A DNA stretch of 47,939 nucleotides from Hymenobacter terricola (GCF_017921975.2 NZ_JAGEMO020000028.1:1-47939); one strand, 5' to 3'. Positions 15,801-24,371 are shown, counted from the stretch's first letter. Notes: generated by a model not told the origin, from the letters alone. Translations and numbers: made by a program.

Positions 15801-17883
15801 CACCAACGCGCCGGGCTTCGTGGTGAGCAACGGCGGCACCACCATTGTCGTGACGGTACCGTTCGGGGCCACCACCGGGCCCATTACCGTGACTTCGGTG
15901 GGAGGCGTGGGCACGTCGGCCACGCCATTTGTTATCCTCGTGGGCGATTTGGTGGTAAGCACCCCCCAAAACGTGCAGGGCACCTACAACAACGTCCTCG
16001 TGACTGGCCCGGCCACCGGCGGCGCGGGCGTGGGCACCCTCACCGGCAGCCTGACGGTGCTCAATAGCCTGACCATTCAGGACGGCGGCATGCTGCTCAC
16101 CGAGTGCCAGCCACTCACCGGCACGGGCAGCTTTGCGCTGGAAGCTGGCGGCACCCTGGGCATTTGCGACGTGGCCGGTATCAGCCCCAGCGGCCCCACG
16201 GGAGCCGTGCAGGTAACCGGAACCCGCACGTATTCCGATGATGCCAGCTACCGCTACACCGCCGCCGATGCTCAAGTGACCGGGCAGGGCCTGCCAACCA
16301 CGGTGCGCGAGCTACAGGTTAACCTGCGCCGCATTATCAACAACCTGCCGCCTTCGCTAACCCTGAACCAGGACGTGAATATCCGGCAGGCGCTGCGCTT
16401 GCGGGCCTGGTCGTTGGTTCGCGCCGGCCACAGCATCACCCTGTTGTCGGGGGCCGCGGGCACGGCTTTGGTTGAAAACGCCGGCGGCACCATTGCCAGC
16501 GGGCCGGGCCTGAGCCGGATGCAGCGCTACATCGACCCCGGGCTGAACCCCGGCGTGGGCTACCGGCACTACTATTCGCCGGTGCCGGACATGCTGCTTT
16601 CGGCATTTGCCGCGCCGGGCTTCACGCCGGAATTCAATACCGCCTTCAACTCCAGCGCAACGCCGGGCAGCACTACTCCCTTCCCCACGGTATTCACCTA
16701 CGACCAGGCTCGGCTGACTACCAGCCCGGCCACCAGCTTTCTCCTCGATTTTGACAAGGGCTGGGCCGTGCCCGCTGCCGGCAGCACGTTTGAGGCGGCC
16801 GGGGCCATCACCGCGCACGTACCCGCCACCGCGCTGCTCACCTTTGAGGGTGCGGCCTTTTTCAATGGCAATTTTGCCAGTGCGCTGGCTCGTGGGCCAC
16901 AGGCCGAGGCCGGCTGGGCGCTGGTCGGCAACCCCTATCCGTCCCCCTTCGACCTAAGCGAGCCGGGCGCGGTGAGCCGGACCAACGTGGACGCGGCCGT
17001 GTACCTCTACGAGAGCACCGGGGCCTACTCCGGCACCTACCGCGCCTACGTGAATGGCATGGGTAGTGCCAATGCCGTGGTGCCGGCGGGTCAGGCATTT
17101 TTTGTGCGCACCACCACGGCCGGGCCGCCCGCTTCCTTTGGCCTGACCAATTCCGGGCGCGTCACCACCTATGCCGCCCAGCCCACTTTCCGCCGCACCG
17201 TCGACCTGCGCCCCCAGGTACGTCTGACCCTGCACTCCACCGGCACCTCTGACGACAACGTATTTCTCTACGCCGAAGCCGGGGCCACGGCTGGCGTCGA
17301 TGCTGCTTTCGACGCGCACAAGCTGCTCAATCCTGGCGAAGCCTCGGTATTTGCCGTAGCCGCCGGGGGCGAGCCGATGGCCATTCAGGGACTGCCGGCC
17401 TTCACGGCGGCTACCGTGGTGCCCCTCACCCTGGACGTGCCGCAAGCGGGACAATTGACGATGGAAGCCTCGTTGAGCAACCTGCCGGCCGGGCTGGCCG
17501 TGTACTTGCGCGATGCCCTAACCGGCACTCGCCAGAATCTGAGCATCCAGCCGCGTTATGTGAGCAGCATTGCCCAGGCAGGGCGCGTAGCGGGCCGCTT
17601 CCAGTTAGTGTTTGGTCCTGCAACGGCGCCGTTATCAGCCTCGGTTGCCCAGCACACAGCTATCAGCCTGTATCCTAACCCGGCCCATCATTCGGTAGTG
17701 CTCACGCTGCCGGCGGCTGCCGTGGCCCGGCCAGTTCAACTTATCGACGCGCTGGGCCGGACCATTCGAACGCTGGCCCTGCCAGCCAATGCCACCGAGG
17801 CTACCCTGGACCTGACCGGCTTATCAACCGGCATGTACGTGGTGCGTTGCGGCCTCGCGGCAGAACGGCTGGTAGTCGAGTAA
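12859..17883 (+). CDS. Giant T9SS-secreted protein with SBBP-type repeats and an IPT/TIG domain
   Basis: This 1674-residue protein starts with a signal peptide (MKTATLRWVVVLTAFLWAGMGHAQ); ATG 12859 is chosen for that reason. Residues 30-940 consist of many 45-60-residue units with DAAGNTYIAG, ATFGSTTL, GTDGFVARLSA and WQWATRAGG patterns. This is the SBBP/beta-propeller repeat type found in surface proteins. An IPT/TIG immunoglobulin-like domain follows at about 945-1025 (GISSFTPGSGNSGTSVTLTG). A beta-rich region comes next, and the last 70 residues are a type IX secretion sorting domain (SLYPNPAHHSVVLTLP, then LDLTGLSTGMYVVRCG). It should be exported across the outer membrane and held at the surface or released. 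Its role is unknown. The upstream site H ties it to the pectin/rhamnose genes, so glycan or surface binding is a reasonable guess. Confidence 0.85.
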   Translation: MKTATLRWVVVLTAFLWAGMGHAQGVKWAKRSENYPLAGVSVGYQVVVDAAGNTYIAGTGGARVEFDGLAPAAQRGTGSMFVLKRDPTGQPLWLLRGGGAGATPLGLALDGTGQPVVAGSFTGTAAFGSTTLTSAGGTDGFVARLSAGGAWLGAVRAGGPGADQFAGLAVQADGTAFVTGRFLQTATFAGLPPLATPSGSSVDTNVLVARLSPANAWQWAVGAGQSSLDAGQGITADASGRVSVTGYFKDSIDFDNLPRLRSRTRDVDRYFGSQDVFVAQLDAATGAWQWATRAGGRSLDAGMALATDASGALYISGYFRESIDFGDSLALPVLTAQGTGTDVLLARLSPTGTWQWATQAGTSAASSGTSVVSNVEDQGLTVAVDPAGTRVTTGGTLATGVKSFGPAPAQLTLADPNTQGFVAQAAGATGTWLNAIILLSEGSIPQITHGVALGPGGTIMTTGQYVNTINLGPARRTSAFYRLPRYNDGLPYDQNNLFAAQLNPDAGTWAQPLLADNGINIEVNATAHDAAGNTYVTGQFNGNMVLDTPTPTRLTGTGRFDAFVGKLDPAGQWLWVIGTTNGNGHWGDSGTGIAVDAAGRVTVTGYFQNSRIGFGSLSAAGSLSIATGLVNVVNLPGNDVFVAQFDAATGTPRWLTSLVGNDDIQAFGLSRDPATDDLTLAGTFAGTATVSSGGTISATATGQYDGFAARISAAGQWQWLRQGGGTGIGNGTAYNRLVFNSVSQDASGAYTIGGLVQGDAQLGGLALPGSNMVFRYFPFIAHLNAAGTTWEWQHTDNAYYDYIDGFPPVAAADAAGNVYWPAPYNSSGYPLLRQYSPTGTLLRSVAVPNATVPAGLIAPDEMGGIVVAGTYTGPATFGSTTLAGSGRFVARLDATGAWTWAGNVSGALLGNLAVVDAGGTMTMGGSYESPVNTPVATPFVVARLLPPPGISSFTPGSGNSGTSVTLTGMGFTDAATVAFNGTNAPGFVVSNGGTTIVVTVPFGATTGPITVTSVGGVGTSATPFVILVGDLVVSTPQNVQGTYNNVLVTGPATGGAGVGTLTGSLTVLNSLTIQDGGMLLTECQPLTGTGSFALEAGGTLGICDVAGISPSGPTGAVQVTGTRTYSDDASYRYTAADAQVTGQGLPTTVRELQVNLRRIINNLPPSLTLNQDVNIRQALRLRAWSLVRAGHSITLLSGAAGTALVENAGGTIASGPGLSRMQRYIDPGLNPGVGYRHYYSPVPDMLLSAFAAPGFTPEFNTAFNSSATPGSTTPFPTVFTYDQARLTTSPATSFLLDFDKGWAVPAAGSTFEAAGAITAHVPATALLTFEGAAFFNGNFASALARGPQAEAGWALVGNPYPSPFDLSEPGAVSRTNVDAAVYLYESTGAYSGTYRAYVNGMGSANAVVPAGQAFFVRTTTAGPPASFGLTNSGRVTTYAAQPTFRRTVDLRPQVRLTLHSTGTSDDNVFLYAEAGATAGVDAAFDAHKLLNPGEASVFAVAAGGEPMAIQGLPAFTAATVVPLTLDVPQAGQLTMEASLSNLPAGLAVYLRDALTGTRQNLSIQPRYVSSIAQAGRVAGRFQLVFGPATAPLSASVAQHTAISLYPNPAHHSVVLTLPAAAVARPVQLIDALGRTIRTLALPANATEATLDLTGLSTGMYVVRCGLAAERLVVE

Positions 17884-17930
17884 GTTACGAAGTGGCCCGC
17901 CCTCGTCAACATCATAAGCCAACGTTCAGG

Positions 17931-17955
17931 CCCGGCTTCAGGAAGCCGGATTTTT
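17931..17955 (+). terminator. Terminator of the giant gene
   Basis: CCGGCTTC (17932-17939) pairs with GAAGCCGG (17942-17949), followed by ATTTTT. It stands 48 nt after the giant gene and overlaps the stop codon of the convergent GPx-like gene. Confidence 0.7.
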
Positions 17956-18528
17956 GATGCTGTCGATAACGGTTTCGCTCAAGGGCGAGAGCGTGGGGCC
18001 GAAATAGTGCGCGAGGTGGCCATCGGAATCCACGAGGTATTTGGTGAAGTCGCGGGGCGGGGCCTGCTCGTTCCAGCCGTTTTGCCGGGCGTTGCTCAGC
18101 CACTGAAACACCGGGTGTTGCTGGGCTGCTTTAACTACCACGCTTGGCTGCATGAGGGGAATGGGCGCGGCGGCGCTGGCCGGGTGGGCCGAGGGTGCGG
18201 GGGCGGGGGTGGCCTCCACAAAATCGTTGGTTGGGAAGGCCAGCACCACCAGCTCATCGGCAAACTGCTCGGCTAGCTGCTGGAGCTCGCGATACTGGGG
18301 GCTGTCGGCAGCATTGGCGGCGGTGTTCACCAGCAGCACCTGCTTGCCCTTGAGGTCAGCAAAGGAAAAAGTCTGGCCGGTATGGAGCCGGCTGCTGAGC
18401 TGATAAAAAGAGTCCGGGCCAGCCGTTTGGGAAGCGTTTTTGGCTGAATGAGCGGGCTGACTGGATTTGACGAAATACTTGATGAGCGGGAACATCCGGC
18501 CCAGTGGGATTTGCAGAAAGGAAGCCAT
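17938..18528 (-). CDS. Glutathione peroxidase-like protein lacking catalytic residues
   Basis: This 196-residue protein has a thioredoxin fold of the GPx family, recognised by FADLKGKQVLLVNTAANAADSPQYRELQQL aligned in pieces, then LVVLAFPTNDF and FTKYLVDSDGHLAHYFGPT. In active GPx the first segment contains the peroxidatic Cys (NVASxCGxTPQY); here the position is A73. The catalytic Gln of FPCNQF is D102, and the Trp-Asn pair before FTK is R159-D160. All four tetrad positions are therefore lost while the scaffold is kept. A Pro/Ala-rich insert lies at about residues 105-130. ATG 18528 is preferred to an upstream TTG. The protein probably has a structural or binding role rather than peroxidase activity. 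Confidence 0.75.
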   Translation of the reverse strand: MASFLQIPLGRMFPLIKYFVKSSQPAHSAKNASQTAGPDSFYQLSSRLHTGQTFSFADLKGKQVLLVNTAANAADSPQYRELQQLAEQFADELVVLAFPTNDFVEATPAPAPSAHPASAAAPIPLMQPSVVVKAAQQHPVFQWLSNARQNGWNEQAPPRDFTKYLVDSDGHLAHYFGPTLSPLSETVIDSIKNPAS

Positions 18529-18798
18529 GTTGGAAATAAAGGAGAGCCGTCGGCTCAGGCCGTTTAGACGGCCGCAATAGTTCAATAATTAAGATAAGCG
18601 CGGCTGTGCACGCAGCCGGGTACAACACGTGGGCAGCAATACTGTTTTTGCGCCCGCGGCTGGCGCAGCCGGACACCCTGCTGACGCGTAAGCCGCCCCC
18701 ATATTTTGTTGCTTTAACTATAATTTTTAACCGCCGTGCACGCTGCGCTATAAGCGCCAATGCGCCAGCCCACTACCCCTACTCAGGCCAAAAGGCCC
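18529..18798. other. Intergenic stretch between the GPx-like gene and lutC
   Basis: There are 270 bases holding the promoter region of the GPx-like gene (minus strand) and the 3' end region of lutC. It is more AT-rich than its surroundings near 18580-18600 and 18700-18735. No gene, clear terminator or repeat copy was recognised. Confidence 0.4.
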
Positions 18799-19368
18799 CT
18801 AGTAAAGCAGCACCACCAGGCTGCGCGCGCCGTGCGCCCCAATCACCAGCGACTGCTCAATATCCGCCGTCTTGGAGGGCCCGGCGATAAATGCGCCGTA
18901 ACCGCCGGTATTCGGCAGCTGGGCGTAGGCCTGGTGCATGGTGGCCACAATGCGCCGATGGTCGAGCACCAGCACCAGGTGCTGGGTGATGGTGGGCAGG
19001 GCCCGGTGCATCATATTGGCTTCCGGCAGCCACACGGCCCCGTTCTCGGCCACCCCAATTTCGCCTGGTAGTACGGCCAGGTCGATACCGGCCAGCACCT
19101 CAGTAGGCGTATGAGCATCAACGGCCGCGCTGGTCGCCAACAGGGGCGAAACGGTGCGGCCGGCCGCCGGAAAAAGCTGCCGGAGCGTGGGCTCCAGCTG
19201 CGCCAGCCCATCGAGCCAGACCACGCTGCCCCCAATGCCCGTGAGCACGGCAGTGAACCGCTCCGCCGTAGCCTCACCGCCGAAATCGGGCACGGTGGGC
19301 AGGCTGGTTTCGGTGGGCTTGTTGGCCTTGGTAGCGGCCAGAATACGGTCGCGGGATGCGGTGCTCAT
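18799..19368 (-). CDS. lutC: LUD-domain lactate utilization protein LutC
   Basis: This 189-residue protein is of LUD (DUF162) type. Recognisable parts are SRDRILAATKANKP at the N-terminus, then VAENGAVWLPEA and LPTITQHLVLVLDHRRIVATMHQA, ending GPSKTADIEQSLVIGAHGARSLVVLL. The GPSKTADIE...GxHGP/A segment is the family hallmark. LutC works with LutA and LutB as an iron-sulfur complex that oxidises L-lactate to pyruvate. The start ATG (19368) overlaps the lutB stop by 4 nt, which also rules out the longer frame. It is the last gene of the lutABC unit and has the usual length. Confidence 0.92.
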   Translation of the reverse strand: MSTASRDRILAATKANKPTETSLPTVPDFGGEATAERFTAVLTGIGGSVVWLDGLAQLEPTLRQLFPAAGRTVSPLLATSAAVDAHTPTEVLAGIDLAVLPGEIGVAENGAVWLPEANMMHRALPTITQHLVLVLDHRRIVATMHQAYAQLPNTGGYGAFIAGPSKTADIEQSLVIGAHGARSLVVLLY

Positions 19369-20765
19369 GCGGGAACCTTGGGTTGCGGAGGCGACGAAAC
19401 GGGTTGTGGCTGCTTGGCGTACCACTCGCGGAAGCTTTGCCTGGGAGCTTCGGGCAGCTCGCGGGCCACGGCCCAGGCGTTCATCGATTTAGCGTGGGTG
19501 AGGCTGTGGGGCAGCAGGCGCAGGGCCCGCCGCGCAAACTGCCCGCCCAGCCCGTACACGCGGGTGCTGGCCAGCACGCGGCCCATAAATTTCATGCTCC
19601 ACTTCTTCGAGGCCGGAATTTCGTTGGCCTCGCCCAGCACCTGCCGCCACTTATAGAGTTGGGTATGAATGTCAATTTTCACCGGGCACACGTCGGTGCA
19701 CGAGCCGCAGAGCGTGCTGGCAAAAGGCAGCGAGCTGTGCTTCTTCATGTCGATGTTGGGCGACAAAATAGCGCCAATCGGGCCCGGCACGGTAAAATCG
19801 TAGCTGTGGCCGCCGCTGCGCCGGTACACCGGGCAGGTGTTCATGCAGGCCCCGCAGCGAATGCACTTGAGCGAAGCGCGGAAATCGGGCCGGCCCAGCT
19901 GCTGCGTCCGGCCATTGTCCACGATGACGATGTGCATTTCGCGGCCCGGCAGCGGCTTGGTGAAGTGCGAAGTGTAGGTCGTAACCGGCTGGCCGGTGGC
20001 GCTGCGCGCCAATAGCCGGGTGAACACGCCGAGGTCCGTCAGGCGCGGAATAATCTTCTCGATGCCCATGCAGGCAATGTGCACCGCCGCCAGGTTCACG
20101 CCCAAATCGGCGTTGCCCTCGTTGGTGCAAACGACCACCCCGCCGGTCTCGGCCACGGCAAAGTTGACGCCCGAAATGGCCACCTGCCCCGCCAGAAATT
20201 TGGCCCGCAGGTGCTGCCGCGCCGCTTCGGTGAGGCGTTGCGGGTCGCTTTCGCCTTTTTCAGTGCCTAGATGAATGTGGAAAGTTTCGCCCACATCCTC
20301 TTTTTTCAGGTGGATGGCGGGCAGCACAATGTGGCTGGGCGCCTCCTCCCGAAACTGAATAATCCGCTCGCCCAAATCGGTATCCACCACCTCAATCCCG
20401 TGCTTGATGAGGTACGGATTCAAGTGGCATTCCTCGGTCAGCATCGACTTGCTTTTGACGATGCGCGTGGCCCCCTGCTGCCGGATGATGTCCAGAATAA
20501 TGGCGTTGTGCTCCGCCGCATCGGCGGCCCAGTGCACGTGCACGCCGTTGGCCTGCGCGGCCGCTTCAAACTCCCGCAAGTACAGGTCGAGCCGGCTCAG
20601 GGTGTGGTCTTTAATGCCGGAGGCCAGCTCGCGCAGCTCCTGGAATTCGGGCACGGCATACACGGCGCGGTCGCGCTTTTCGCGCACAAACCAGAGGGTT
20701 TCGTCGTGCCAGGTGGTGCGGTCGGCATCCAGCAAAAACTTGTCGGCGCGGGTGGCGTGGTTCAT
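19365..20765 (-). CDS. lutB: Iron-sulfur lactate utilization protein LutB
   Basis: This 466-residue protein combines an N-terminal LUD domain (residues 60-290; TRIVKSKSMLTEE, GVNFAVAETGGVVVCTNEGN) with two 4Fe-4S clusters, seen as CIRCGACMNTCPVY at about 305-320 and CGSCTDVCPVKI at about 355-370. A C-terminal LutB tail follows (WREWYA-type FREWYAKQ). It is the electron-carrying core of the LutABC lactate oxidase. The overlaps with lutA (ATGA at 20762-20765) and with lutC show tight translational coupling. In this cluster its substrate would be the L-lactate formed by RhaEW. Confidence 0.95.
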   Translation of the reverse strand: MNHATRADKFLLDADRTTWHDETLWFVREKRDRAVYAVPEFQELRELASGIKDHTLSRLDLYLREFEAAAQANGVHVHWAADAAEHNAIILDIIRQQGATRIVKSKSMLTEECHLNPYLIKHGIEVVDTDLGERIIQFREEAPSHIVLPAIHLKKEDVGETFHIHLGTEKGESDPQRLTEAARQHLRAKFLAGQVAISGVNFAVAETGGVVVCTNEGNADLGVNLAAVHIACMGIEKIIPRLTDLGVFTRLLARSATGQPVTTYTSHFTKPLPGREMHIVIVDNGRTQQLGRPDFRASLKCIRCGACMNTCPVYRRSGGHSYDFTVPGPIGAILSPNIDMKKHSSLPFASTLCGSCTDVCPVKIDIHTQLYKWRQVLGEANEIPASKKWSMKFMGRVLASTRVYGLGGQFARRALRLLPHSLTHAKSMNAWAVARELPEAPRQSFREWYAKQPQPVSSPPQPKVPA

Positions 20766-21502
20766 GCGGTGAGTCCGTTAAGAATTTCGGCGGCGTGCAT
20801 CACTTTGATGGGCAGCCTGGCGCGGCGCACAATGCCTTCAAGATGCATCAGGCACGACATGTCGCTGCCAGTGAGCACCTGCGTGCCGTTGAGGACGTGG
20901 TCGGCCACGCGGTCCTGGCCCATGCGGGCCGAAATGGCGGCCTCCGACACGCAGAACGTGCCGCCGAAGCCGCAGCATTCGTCGTTGCGGTTCAGGTTGG
21001 TCAGCTCAATGCCGTCGAGCGAGGCCAGCAGGCGGCGCAATTGGCCGTCGCGCACCGGCGTCATCTCCGATTCGTTGGCCTGGTGCAGGCCGCGCTGGCC
21101 GTGGCAGCTCAGGTGCAGGCCCACTTTGTGCGGGAAGGCGCCCGGCAGAGCTTCCACTTTCAGCACGGTGCTGATGAAGTCAATCAGGTCATATGCTGAG
21201 CCGCGCACGTGCTGCACATCGGCCGTTTGGTCCAGCTTGTCGAAGTGCTTGCGGACGTGGTACACGCAGCTGCCCGACGGGGCCACCACGTAGTCGTAAT
21301 CGCGAAACGTTTCTACGAAATGCTTGTAAATGGGCAGCGCATCGTGCTCGCAGCCGCTATTGGCCAGGGGCTGGCCGCAACAGGTTTGCTGGGCCGGAAA
21401 GTGCGCGGTTACGCCCAGTTTTTCGAGCAATTGCAGCGTGGCCACGCCTACTTGCGGGTAAAACTGGTCGATGTAGCACGGGACGAATAGGGCAACTTTC
21501 AT
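20762..21502 (-). CDS. lutA: Lactate utilization protein LutA, CCG-domain
   Basis: This 246-residue protein has two cysteine-rich CCG domains. The first has QTCCGQPLANSG (C41, C42) and the second has DECCGFGGTFCVSE. They bind an iron-sulfur cluster as in the heterodisulfide reductase and glycolate oxidase GlpC-like families. The N-terminus MKVALFVPCYIDQFYP is typical of LutA. It forms a complex with LutB and LutC for L-lactate oxidation. No CAGGA-type regulatory element was seen directly before it. The 109-nt gap to the kinase gene holds only a short palindrome, so transcription may come from the rhaI promoter. Confidence 0.94.
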   Translation of the reverse strand: MKVALFVPCYIDQFYPQVGVATLQLLEKLGVTAHFPAQQTCCGQPLANSGCEHDALPIYKHFVETFRDYDYVVAPSGSCVYHVRKHFDKLDQTADVQHVRGSAYDLIDFISTVLKVEALPGAFPHKVGLHLSCHGQRGLHQANESEMTPVRDGQLRRLLASLDGIELTNLNRNDECCGFGGTFCVSEAAISARMGQDRVADHVLNGTQVLTGSDMSCLMHLEGIVRRARLPIKVMHAAEILNGLTA

Positions 21503-21539
21503 TCTTATTTTTCTAGCGTATTCGGGGCGCGTTGCTACA

Positions 21540-21580
21540 GAACGTCATGTCGAGCGCAGCCGAGCCGAGACATGACGTTC
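21540..21580. repeat. Short intergenic palindrome, family P, copy 4
   Basis: A 41-nt inverted repeat has GAACGTCATGTC mirrored by GACATGACGTTC around GAGCGCAGCCGAGCC. It is a truncated version of the longer family, lying between rhaB and lutA. Confidence 0.8.
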
Positions 21581-21611
21581 TTTTATTCTTCAACCTAAAC
21601 CTATTTCCAGC

Positions 21612-22997
21612 CTAAACCGACCGGCTCTGCACCACCGCCAGCGGCAAATCATCCTCATCCGTAAATAGCGGCTGGGTTTTCTTCAGCGCCTCGCCTTGCT
21701 CCAGATGCACCAGCGCGCCCAGCGCCGTAGCCTGGGGCACTTCCAGCGTGCGGATTTCGGCCTTCGGAAAGTTCCAGCTCAGGGTTTGCATAAAGAGCGG
21801 GTTGCGGGCAAAACCACCATCGACAAAGATGGTTTTTTCGCCCTGCCACACCAGGTGAATGGATTCGAGCAGGATGGTAATCAGCCCGTGCATGAGGTGC
21901 TGGTAGGCGTCGCTGGCCGTGCGAAACCCCGATAATTCCCACTCGGCGGCGGGCTCATCGGGAAACGGGCCGGTGCCGGCCATGCAGGCTGGGTGGAAGC
22001 CCGCGGAGGCTTCGTCGTAGGGCCGGGCCAACACGATGGAGCGGTAAAAATCGGGCTTGACGTGGAAGTGCGCCGCAATGCGCTCGACCTGGAAGTCGTG
22101 CTCCCGGCCCAGAAAGACGCGGGAGGCGCGGGTGGCCTCGCCGCGGGGCGTCATGAAGCTGAGGCAGTCGCGGCGCAGCAGCGCCGGGGTGAGTGGGTGG
22201 CTGTTGAATGGGTTGATGGTGACGGACCAGGTACCGGTGGAAATCAGCACGAACGGCTCGTCGTTTTCGGCCAGGTAAGGCATCACGGCGGCGGTGCTGT
22301 CGTGCAGCCCCACGCCCACCAGAATGCCATCGACCACCGAGGCGATGGAGTCGCGGGTGAGCGGCGCCAGCTTCTCGTCGATGCCCTCGCGGCGCACCCA
22401 GTCGTGGTAGTGGTTGCGCTTGTAGTCCCACAGTGCCGTGTGGCAGCCAATGGAAGTAAAGTCGCTGAATTTCTCGCCCGAAATCAAGTACGAGAGGTAA
22501 TTGGGCAGGTGCAGCGAAGTGTGAATCTGGGCATACAGCGCCGGTTTGGCGTACTTCAGCCAATACATCTGCAAGCCCGAATTGAGCATGCCCAAACGCG
22601 GCGAGCAGGTGTCCGCCGCAAATTCTTCCGGCGACTGGCCCAGCTCAGCGTAGAACTTTGCCTCAATCTCGGCCGGCAGCGGCTTGAGGTAGTTGTAGAG
22701 CGGCAGCATGGGCTGGCCGTCGGCCCCGAGGTGCACGAAACTGGCGCCATAGGCCGTGAAATTCACGCCCTTTACGCTGTAGTACGGGTGGTGGCGCAGG
22801 CGGTGCCAGTGGGCCTGCACCCACTCGGTGAGGCGCGGGAGGTGGTCGCAGGGGTAGCCGTCATCATCCAGCACATCGGTGCAGACGTGCAGCTCCTCGT
22901 CGATAATTTGCTGGTCCTCATCAAAGAGAATCAGTTTCTTGTTGGTCTTGCCAATGTCGAAAACCGCGTAGACTGACTTTTTCATCTTCTTGCTCAT
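21612..22997 (-). CDS. rhaB: FGGY carbohydrate kinase, probable rhamnulokinase
   Basis: This 461-residue protein has the two actin-like lobes of the FGGY family. The N-terminal phosphate-binding motif is YAVFDIGKTNKKLILFDED, the catalytic aspartate is probably in GVGLHDSTAAVM, and the C-terminal lobe carries LISTGTWSVTIN and FVDGGFARNPLFMQ. It would phosphorylate L-rhamnulose to rhamnulose 1-phosphate. The protein is distant from the enterobacterial RhaB, so the substrate is assigned mainly from its position. It overlaps the rhamnose isomerase gene by 4 nt (ATGA), and the aldolase for rhamnulose 1-phosphate is encoded nearby. Fuculokinase is the main alternative. Confidence 0.85.
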   Translation of the reverse strand: MSKKMKKSVYAVFDIGKTNKKLILFDEDQQIIDEELHVCTDVLDDDGYPCDHLPRLTEWVQAHWHRLRHHPYYSVKGVNFTAYGASFVHLGADGQPMLPLYNYLKPLPAEIEAKFYAELGQSPEEFAADTCSPRLGMLNSGLQMYWLKYAKPALYAQIHTSLHLPNYLSYLISGEKFSDFTSIGCHTALWDYKRNHYHDWVRREGIDEKLAPLTRDSIASVVDGILVGVGLHDSTAAVMPYLAENDEPFVLISTGTWSVTINPFNSHPLTPALLRRDCLSFMTPRGEATRASRVFLGREHDFQVERIAAHFHVKPDFYRSIVLARPYDEASAGFHPACMAGTGPFPDEPAAEWELSGFRTASDAYQHLMHGLITILLESIHLVWQGEKTIFVDGGFARNPLFMQTLSWNFPKAEIRTLEVPQATALGALVHLEQGEALKKTQPLFTDEDDLPLAVVQSRSV

Positions 22998-24274
22998 AGC
23001 CCGGTGGATACGCTGTGCTTGCCGCGCTGGCGGATGAGTTGTTCGCGCACGCCCTCGGCGCGGTAGGCGGCGATGGGTTTCAGCGCGCCGCCGCTCTGGC
23101 GGTAGGCTTCGGCTACCAGCGGCCGTACATCGGTGAGGAAGGCGTCGCGCAGGATTTCTTCGGCCCGCACCACGTCGTTGGCCTCCTGGGCTTCGCTGAG
23201 GGCGTCACGGTCCACCAGCAAGGCTTTGGCGTAGGCCGAAAGGATGTTTTCGACGGATTGCAGCAGGTCTTCCAGCGGGTCTTTTACGTTGTGGCTGGCA
23301 TCAATCATGTAAGCCACCGCTTCGGCGGGCACCGATTGGTCGAGGGCACTATCCACCAGCTCGTTGAAAATCAGGAACAGCTGGAAGGGCTTGGAGCTGC
23401 CGGTGGTCAGGTCATCGTCGCCGTACATCGAGCCGTTGAAGTGGAAGCCGCCGAGGCGGCCGAACTGCCGCAGGCGGCCCACAATCTGCTCGATGTTGGT
23501 GTTGGGCAGGTGGTGGCCCAAATCGACCAGCACCTGCGCGTTCTGGCCAATGGCCTGGCACAAGGCCAGCGAGGTGCCCCAGTCAGGAATCACCATCGAG
23601 TAGAAGTTGGGCTCGTAGGGCTTGTACTCGATGAGCATGGTCCAGTCGCTCGGCATGGCCTCGTAGATGGCCGCCAGCGACTCCTGCGTGCGCAGAAACG
23701 CGCGGCGCAAATGCTGCTGGCCGGGGAAGCTGGAGCCGTCGGCCAGCCACACGGTCAGCGTTTTGGCGTCGAGCTGGCGGCCGTAGCGCACGCAGTCGAT
23801 GTTGTGCTGAATGGCCTGCTCGCGCACCGCTTTTTCGGTGTTGCTCAGCGAGCCGAATTTGTAGGAATTCGGCTGGTCTTTCTGGTCCTGAAAGGTGTTG
23901 GAATTCACCGAATCAATCACCAAACCCTGCTCCTTCAGCAATTGCTGGAGGCCGGGAATGTCCTGCGGAATATCCCAGGGAATGTGCAGCGAAATGGAGT
24001 TCGACGAGCGGTTGAGGGCTTGCAGAATGCCCACGTCGCTGATTTTATCTTCCAGCGTGGCCGGCTCGCCGCCCAGGGGGAAGCGGCCGAACCGCGTGCC
24101 GCCCGTGCCCAGCGCCCAGCTCGGAATGGCCACCTGAAAAGCAATCAGCTTTTGCACCACGGCTTGCACGTCCAGTTGGCGCAGGCGCGGCGAATCGGCC
24201 AGGTGCTGAAATTGCGTTTGGTGCTCGGCCAGCAACGGCTGGTTGAGGTCGGCAAGGCGTTGGTCGGTAAACAT
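22994..24274 (-). CDS. rhaI: L-rhamnose isomerase
   Basis: This 426-residue protein is of the Pseudomonas stutzeri/RhaI type, different from the E. coli RhaA sequence. Segments include PSWALGTGGTRFGRFP, MLIEYKPYEPNFYSMVIPDWGTS, VLVDLGHHLPNTNIEQIVGRL and GGFHFNGSMYGDDDL. These contain the metal-binding Glu, Asp and His residues of the xylose isomerase-like TIM barrel. It converts L-rhamnose to L-rhamnulose in the cytoplasm. ATG 24274 (MFTDQRL) is preferred over TTG 24286, which adds only four residues. Site C and a -7 box lie 53 nt upstream. It is probably the first gene of rhaI-rhaB(-lutABC). Confidence 0.93.
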   Translation of the reverse strand: MFTDQRLADLNQPLLAEHQTQFQHLADSPRLRQLDVQAVVQKLIAFQVAIPSWALGTGGTRFGRFPLGGEPATLEDKISDVGILQALNRSSNSISLHIPWDIPQDIPGLQQLLKEQGLVIDSVNSNTFQDQKDQPNSYKFGSLSNTEKAVREQAIQHNIDCVRYGRQLDAKTLTVWLADGSSFPGQQHLRRAFLRTQESLAAIYEAMPSDWTMLIEYKPYEPNFYSMVIPDWGTSLALCQAIGQNAQVLVDLGHHLPNTNIEQIVGRLRQFGRLGGFHFNGSMYGDDDLTTGSSKPFQLFLIFNELVDSALDQSVPAEAVAYMIDASHNVKDPLEDLLQSVENILSAYAKALLVDRDALSEAQEANDVVRAEEILRDAFLTDVRPLVAEAYRQSGGALKPIAAYRAEGVREQLIRQRGKHSVSTGL

Positions 24275-24326
24275 GGTGCGCGTCAAGTGGGAATAAGGAA
24301 AATAGTCCGGGGTTGGTTGGGTAGAA

Positions 24327-24371
24327 CAAATTACCCGTTCCCCTAAGCCGGAACTGTTCTGGGCTCTCCTG
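24327..24371 (-). promoter_or_regulatory. Composite CAGGA element (site C) and -7 box for rhaI-rhaB
   Basis: On the minus strand CAGGA (24371-24367) and CAGAA (24361-24357) are ten bases apart, followed by CAGTT. The -7 element GTAATTTG ends at 24327, 35 nt from the first base of the second half-site, and the rhaI ATG follows 53 nt on. Confidence 0.6.

Noticed and set aside
12859..17883. Repeats of the giant gene as a possible CRISPR or DNA repeat array
   Set aside because: The repetition is at protein level (SBBP-type units) with variable DNA; there are no constant direct repeats with spacers.
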